From positions 1 through 11,355 of the forward strand of contig JBBQHM010000069.1 of assembly GCA_038323965.1 (NCBI GenBank): a stretch of DNA of 11,355 nt. The letters run 5' to 3'. The notes below the pieces were generated by a model that saw only the letters and a program-made list of their open reading frames with translations, was not told the DNA's origin and made no database searches. A program made the translations under genes and the position numbers. This DNA comes from JBBQHM01 sp038323965 (GTDB taxonomy: Bacteria; Verrucomicrobiota; Verrucomicrobiia; Chthoniobacterales; UBA10450). Shown here in pieces: positions 8,473 through 11,355 of the stretch (within the stretch, counting starts at the first letter, position 1; every line of letters starts with the position of its first letter).

Positions 8473-8892
8473 CTATTTGTTCCCCATTACCGTCACGACC
8501 ACGCGTCGCCGATGCGGATCGCGGCGATGTTCGAAGAGAAAAACGCCCTGCCACGTCCCGAGTTGTAACTCTCCGTTTTGGATCGGAATCACCTCGCTTG
8601 TCCGAGTGAGCGCCATTCGTATGTGAGCCGGCATATCGTCGGGACCTTCATCGTCGTGCTCGAAGGTTTGATTTTCTGGCACCAGCCGATCGAAGAATTT
8701 CTCCAGATCGCGCCGCGCGGCTGGTGCAGCGTTTTCCATCAGTAAGAGACTGCAACTCGTGTGCTGCACAAAAATAGTGACCGTTCCGGCCCGGACCGCG
8801 CTTTTGCGCACGATAGCCTCGATTTCGCTCGTGAGTTCGTACGTCCCCTTGCCCTGCGTCCTTACTTCGAGGTGCTGCGTTTCGACGATCAT
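8473..8892 (-). CDS. yjbQ: YjbQ/UPF0047 family protein (minor thiamine-phosphate-synthase-like)
   Basis: This is a complete 139-residue protein, the size of E. coli YjbQ (138). Family hallmarks in order are QHTSCSLL (H44), ENAAP, a conserved EHDDEGPDDMPAH stretch (H79, H90) and GTWQGVFLFEHR (W114, H122). The histidines form the presumed metal/active-site cluster of this small compact fold. The family is annotated as a secondary thiamine-phosphate synthase because overexpressed YjbQ can weakly replace ThiE; the physiological role remains unclear, so the enzyme name should be treated with caution. The ATG at 8892 lies 21 bases after the stop of the upstream aldo/keto reductase, which suggests co-transcription. 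No strong Shine-Dalgarno sequence precedes it. No thiamine genes or TPP riboswitch are visible nearby. The protein is probably cytoplasmic, since no signal peptide is seen. Confidence 0.93.
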   Translation of the reverse strand: MIVETQHLEVRTQGKGTYELTSEIEAIVRKSAVRAGTVTIFVQHTSCSLLLMENAAPAARRDLEKFFDRLVPENQTFEHDDEGPDDMPAHIRMALTRTSEVIPIQNGELQLGTWQGVFLFEHRRDPHRRRVVVTVMGNK

Positions 8893-8913
8893 CGAAACTG
8901 TCGCTGCGCGAAA

Positions 8914-9909
8914 TTACGCGCGCGCCGCAAGCGCTTCGATTGTTTTCCAATCGCCGGCGCTCAACTGCAGCTTCGCGGCCGCCATGTTCTCTTCGAGGTG
9001 CGCCACAGATGAGGTGCCGGGAATCGGAAGCATTACCGGCGAACGCTGTAGGAGCCACGCCAGCGCCAGTTGCACGACGCTTAACCCATGACTTTTCGCT
9101 GCACCTTCGAGCGTCCCTCCCGGTTTAGTGAGAGAGCCGCCGCCGATCGGGAACCAGGGGATGAATCCCAGATTCTCCTTTTCGCAATAAACGAGGGTCT
9201 TCTCCGATTTTCGGTTCTCGATGTTGTATTCGTTCTGCACGCTTACGATCGGCACAATCTTTCGCGCTGCCTCAATCTCTGACGCGGTAACTTCCGAAAG
9301 GCCGATATGCCTGATCTTCCCGGCATCCCGCATTTCCTTGAGCGCTCCGAGAGAATCCGCAGCCGGTACTTTGGGATCGATGCGATGAAGCTGATACAGA
9401 TCGATCCGGTCGAGCCGCAACCGTTTCAGGCTATTATCCACGCATTGCTTCAGATAACTGGGACGACCATCCGGGACCCAGCGGCCCGGGCCGGGTCGCG
9501 TAAGACCGCCTTTCGTCGCGATGACCAAGCCGCTCGGATATGGATGAAGGGCTTCGGCGATGAGCAGCTCGCTTGTCTCCGGTCCGTAGGCGTCGGCCGT
9601 ATCAATCAGCGTCACGCCAAGCTCAAGTGCGCGGCGCAAAACTTTGTGCGCGTTCTCGCGATCCGCCGGCCAGCCCCAGACGCCATCGCCGGTGATGCGC
9701 ATCGCGCCAAATCCCATGCGATTTACCGGAAGATCGCCGCCGATTTTCCAGGTCGATGCTAAGGCCTGCGATGAAGTTGGTTGTTCCAATGCCCTGGCTC
9801 CTCCTGCGAGAATCATCGCGCCGGCACCGATTGTCGTGCCTAAAAATTTTCGCCGACTGAGATCCCGCTCGCCCTGTTCTATACTCTTCCACGGAGAATT
9901 TTCGAACAT
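8914..9909 (-). CDS. Aldo/keto reductase (YdbC-like) with twin-arginine signal
   Basis: This 331-residue protein is an NAD(P)H-dependent oxidoreductase with a TIM-barrel fold. The catalytic tetrad is complete: D103 and Y108 in IDTADAYG, K133 in IATKGG, H175 in LYQLH. The reductase part (about 54-331) closely resembles E. coli YdbC from memory, sharing the GAM..G.GV.G opening, VQNEYNI, ALAWLLQRSP and IPGTSSVAHL. YdbC has been reported as a methylglyoxal reductase; the substrate here is unknown. Unlike YdbC, residues 18-41 form a twin-arginine leader (SRRKFL, then a weakly hydrophobic Gly/Ala-rich stretch ending ARALE), predicting export of a folded, cofactor-loaded enzyme. I chose ATG 9909, which places the leader near the N-terminus; a TTG at 9963 in the same frame would add 18 residues and overlap the end of comM. 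It lies 44 bases after comM and 21 before yjbQ, on the same strand. Confidence 0.93.
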   Translation of the reverse strand: MFENSPWKSIEQGERDLSRRKFLGTTIGAGAMILAGGARALEQPTSSQALASTWKIGGDLPVNRMGFGAMRITGDGVWGWPADRENAHKVLRRALELGVTLIDTADAYGPETSELLIAEALHPYPSGLVIATKGGLTRPGPGRWVPDGRPSYLKQCVDNSLKRLRLDRIDLYQLHRIDPKVPAADSLGALKEMRDAGKIRHIGLSEVTASEIEAARKIVPIVSVQNEYNIENRKSEKTLVYCEKENLGFIPWFPIGGGSLTKPGGTLEGAAKSHGLSVVQLALAWLLQRSPVMLPIPGTSSVAHLEENMAAAKLQLSAGDWKTIEALAARA

Positions 9910-9953
9910 AGAGTGGAGCGTACTTTCGGCACCATGCCTGTCAACGAGCCTGA

Positions 9954-11355
9954 TCAAACCCAAAGCGTCCGATCAAAACTACGGTACTGGATGGCTTCGC
10001 TCACGTGCTCAGCGGTGATTGCTTCGGATGCTGCGAGGTCGGCGATTGTGCGAGACACTTTCAAAATTCGATCGTAGGCGCGGGCACTCAAATTTAGCTC
10101 AGTCATGGCGATGCGGATCAGTTCCTGCGAATCGAGGTCGAGTTTACAGGTCGACTTGAGCTGGCGCGTGTTCATCCGCGCGTTGCAGTTTGTCTTTTTG
10201 TCGGAGCGAAAACGGGCCTGCTGCCGCTCGCGGGCGCGCGCTACTCTTTCGCGAATTGCGGCGGACGGTTCTTCCGCTTTTTCGCTCGCGATATCGCGGT
10301 ATTCCACGGCGGGGACTTCGATGTGCAAATCGATGCGGTCGAGCAGCGGCCCGGAGATGCGTTGGCGATAGCGCTGCACCTGAATCGGACCGCAACGGCA
10401 TTCGCGTTTGAGATCTCCGAAGTAGCCGCATGGGCACGGATTCATCGCTGCGATCAACATGAACTCGCTGGGAAAAGTGACGCTGCCGGCGGCCCGCGAA
10501 ATGGTGACACGGCCGTCTTCCAGCGGCTGACGCATGACTTCGAGAGTCGAGCGTTTGAACTCGGGAAGTTCATCGAGAAACAGCACGCCATTGTGCGCCA
10601 GACTAACTTCGCCCGGATTTGGAAATGTGCCGCCACCGAGCAAACCGACATCGCTGATCGTGTGATGCGGAGAGCGAAATGGCCGTGTCGATACGAAGGA
10701 ATGCTCCGGGGTCAGAACGCCGGCGATACTGTGAATCTTCGTGCTGTCGATCGCCTCCTCCAGCGACATCGGCGGAATGATGGTGCCGATCCGTTTCGAC
10801 AACATCGATTTGCCCGAACCTGGCGGGCCCACCATCAGGACGTTGTGGCCACCGGCGACCGCGACTTCGATCGCACGTTTTACGTGTTGCTGGCCTTTGA
10901 CGTCGGCGAAATCGACATCGTAATTTTGGTGCTCCTCGAAGAAGCCAGTCATGTCACCGCGCGTGGGCAGAATCGTCGCTTCGCCGCGGAGGAACTGAAA
11001 TGTCTGGCGCAAATTTCGCACGCCGTAGATCTCGATACCCTCGACCATCGCAGCTTCGGCGGCATTGGCTTCAGGGACGAACAAAGCGCGCTTTCCACGT
11101 TTGCGCGCTTCAATTGCAATGGGCAGGACTCCCTTGACCGGTCGCACGGTTCCATCGAGCGCCAGTTCACCGACAAAGCTGAACATGTCGAAATTCGACG
11201 TGTTGAGTTCCTCCGCGACCGCGATCATTCCGAGCGCGATCGGAAGATCGAAACTCGGCCCCTCCTTTTTGATATCGGCAGGCGCAAGGTTGATCGTGGT
11301 GCGCCCTCGCGGCCAGTGATAACCACTGTTTGAAACCGCCGTCGTAACGCGATCG
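9954..11355 (-). CDS. comM: ComM/YifB-type Mg-chelatase-like AAA+ ATPase, 5' end outside window
   Basis: This is a AAA+ ATPase of the magnesium-chelatase-subunit-like family. In Vibrio and Haemophilus, ComM is a hexameric helicase that promotes branch migration during natural transformation; in most other bacteria its role is inferred. The frame stays open to the right edge (DRVTTAVSNSGYHWP...INLAPADIKKEG...FDLPIALG), so roughly 40-45 N-terminal residues are missing from the usual 500 or so; 466 are visible. Domains in order are the N-terminal ChlI/Lon-protease-like domain (GELALDGTVRPVKGVLP), then the ATPase with Walker A GPPGSGKS at 10829-10806 and Walker B VLFLDELPEF at 10586-10557. A Cys-rich NPCPCGY...CRCG segment (about 10445-10390) follows, then SGPLLDRIDLH, and a C-terminal helical domain (NLSARAYDRILKVSRTIADL). 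No key motif is damaged. It is the first visible gene of the leftward group; its promoter lies outside the window. Confidence 0.95.
   Translation of the reverse strand, partial: DRVTTAVSNSGYHWPRGRTTINLAPADIKKEGPSFDLPIALGMIAVAEELNTSNFDMFSFVGELALDGTVRPVKGVLPIAIEARKRGKRALFVPEANAAEAAMVEGIEIYGVRNLRQTFQFLRGEATILPTRGDMTGFFEEHQNYDVDFADVKGQQHVKRAIEVAVAGGHNVLMVGPPGSGKSMLSKRIGTIIPPMSLEEAIDSTKIHSIAGVLTPEHSFVSTRPFRSPHHTISDVGLLGGGTFPNPGEVSLAHNGVLFLDELPEFKRSTLEVMRQPLEDGRVTISRAAGSVTFPSEFMLIAAMNPCPCGYFGDLKRECRCGPIQVQRYRQRISGPLLDRIDLHIEVPAVEYRDIASEKAEEPSAAIRERVARARERQQARFRSDKKTNCNARMNTRQLKSTCKLDLDSQELIRIAMTELNLSARAYDRILKVSRTIADLAASEAITAEHVSEAIQYRSFDRTLWV

Noticed and set aside
8260..8626. Short plus-strand frames reading through the palindrome (SHPERS..., GFARDD...)
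   Set aside because: They are translations of the inverted repeat and of sequence overlapping pbpC and antisense to yjbQ. Such peptides are known artefacts of dispersed repeats of this type.
8893..8913. Possible promoter or riboswitch before yjbQ
   Set aside because: The gap is only 21 bases, too short for a TPP riboswitch, and no -10/-35 pair is evident.
9910..9963. TTG start at 9963 for the aldo/keto reductase
   Set aside because: It would add 18 residues before a leader that already works from ATG 9909, and has no better ribosome binding site. It is not excluded, since it would overlap the comM stop by 10 bases.
10323..11333. A 336-codon open frame on the plus strand opposite comM
   Set aside because: It is fully antisense to an intact, motif-complete comM. 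Its translation has no recognisable domain and long antisense frames are expected in GC-rich DNA.

Overview
The window is GC-rich bacterial DNA, densely packed and entirely protein-coding apart from one short repeat. The gene content (a periplasmic bacterial alpha-2-macroglobulin next to penicillin-binding protein 1C, and a Tat-signal aldo/keto reductase) points to a diderm (Gram-negative type) bacterium. The style of the sequence and the dispersed palindrome that starts GTCATCCCGAGCG would fit a soil Verrucomicrobiota or Acidobacteriota member. That placement is inference from memory and not firm.

Left two thirds, plus strand (1-8381): three genes read as one tightly coupled unit. First is the C-terminal part of a tetratricopeptide-repeat (TPR) protein whose start lies outside the window. 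It overlaps by ATGA with a large 1833-residue bacterial alpha-2-macroglobulin with a signal peptide and a thioester-type motif (CFDQ). The macroglobulin gene overlaps by 22 bases with pbpC, a bifunctional transglycosylase/transpeptidase with all its catalytic motifs. The macroglobulin-pbpC pairing is known from Enterobacteria (yfhM-pbpC in E. coli). The accepted idea is that the macroglobulin traps proteases that have breached the outer membrane while PBP1C repairs the peptidoglycan. The TPR gene is an additional, uncharacterised member here.

Centre (8381-8470): a near-perfect 32-bp inverted repeat fills essentially the whole gap between two convergent operons. It looks like a dispersed REP/MITE-like palindrome and may act as a bidirectional transcription barrier.

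Right third, minus strand (8473-11355): three genes read leftwards. They are a ComM/YifB-type AAA+ ATPase (5' end beyond the right edge), an aldo/keto reductase of the YdbC type carrying a twin-arginine signal, and a small YjbQ/UPF0047 protein. Gaps are 44 and 21 bases, so they may be co-transcribed, but no shared pathway is obvious.

No RNA genes, CRISPR arrays, transposases, phage genes or convincing promoters were seen. The window is mostly of known families. The points that merit a second look are the Asp-containing thioester motif, the TPR-macroglobulin-PBP1C coupling, the Tat signal on a nicotinamide-dependent reductase, and the palindrome abutting both stop codons.
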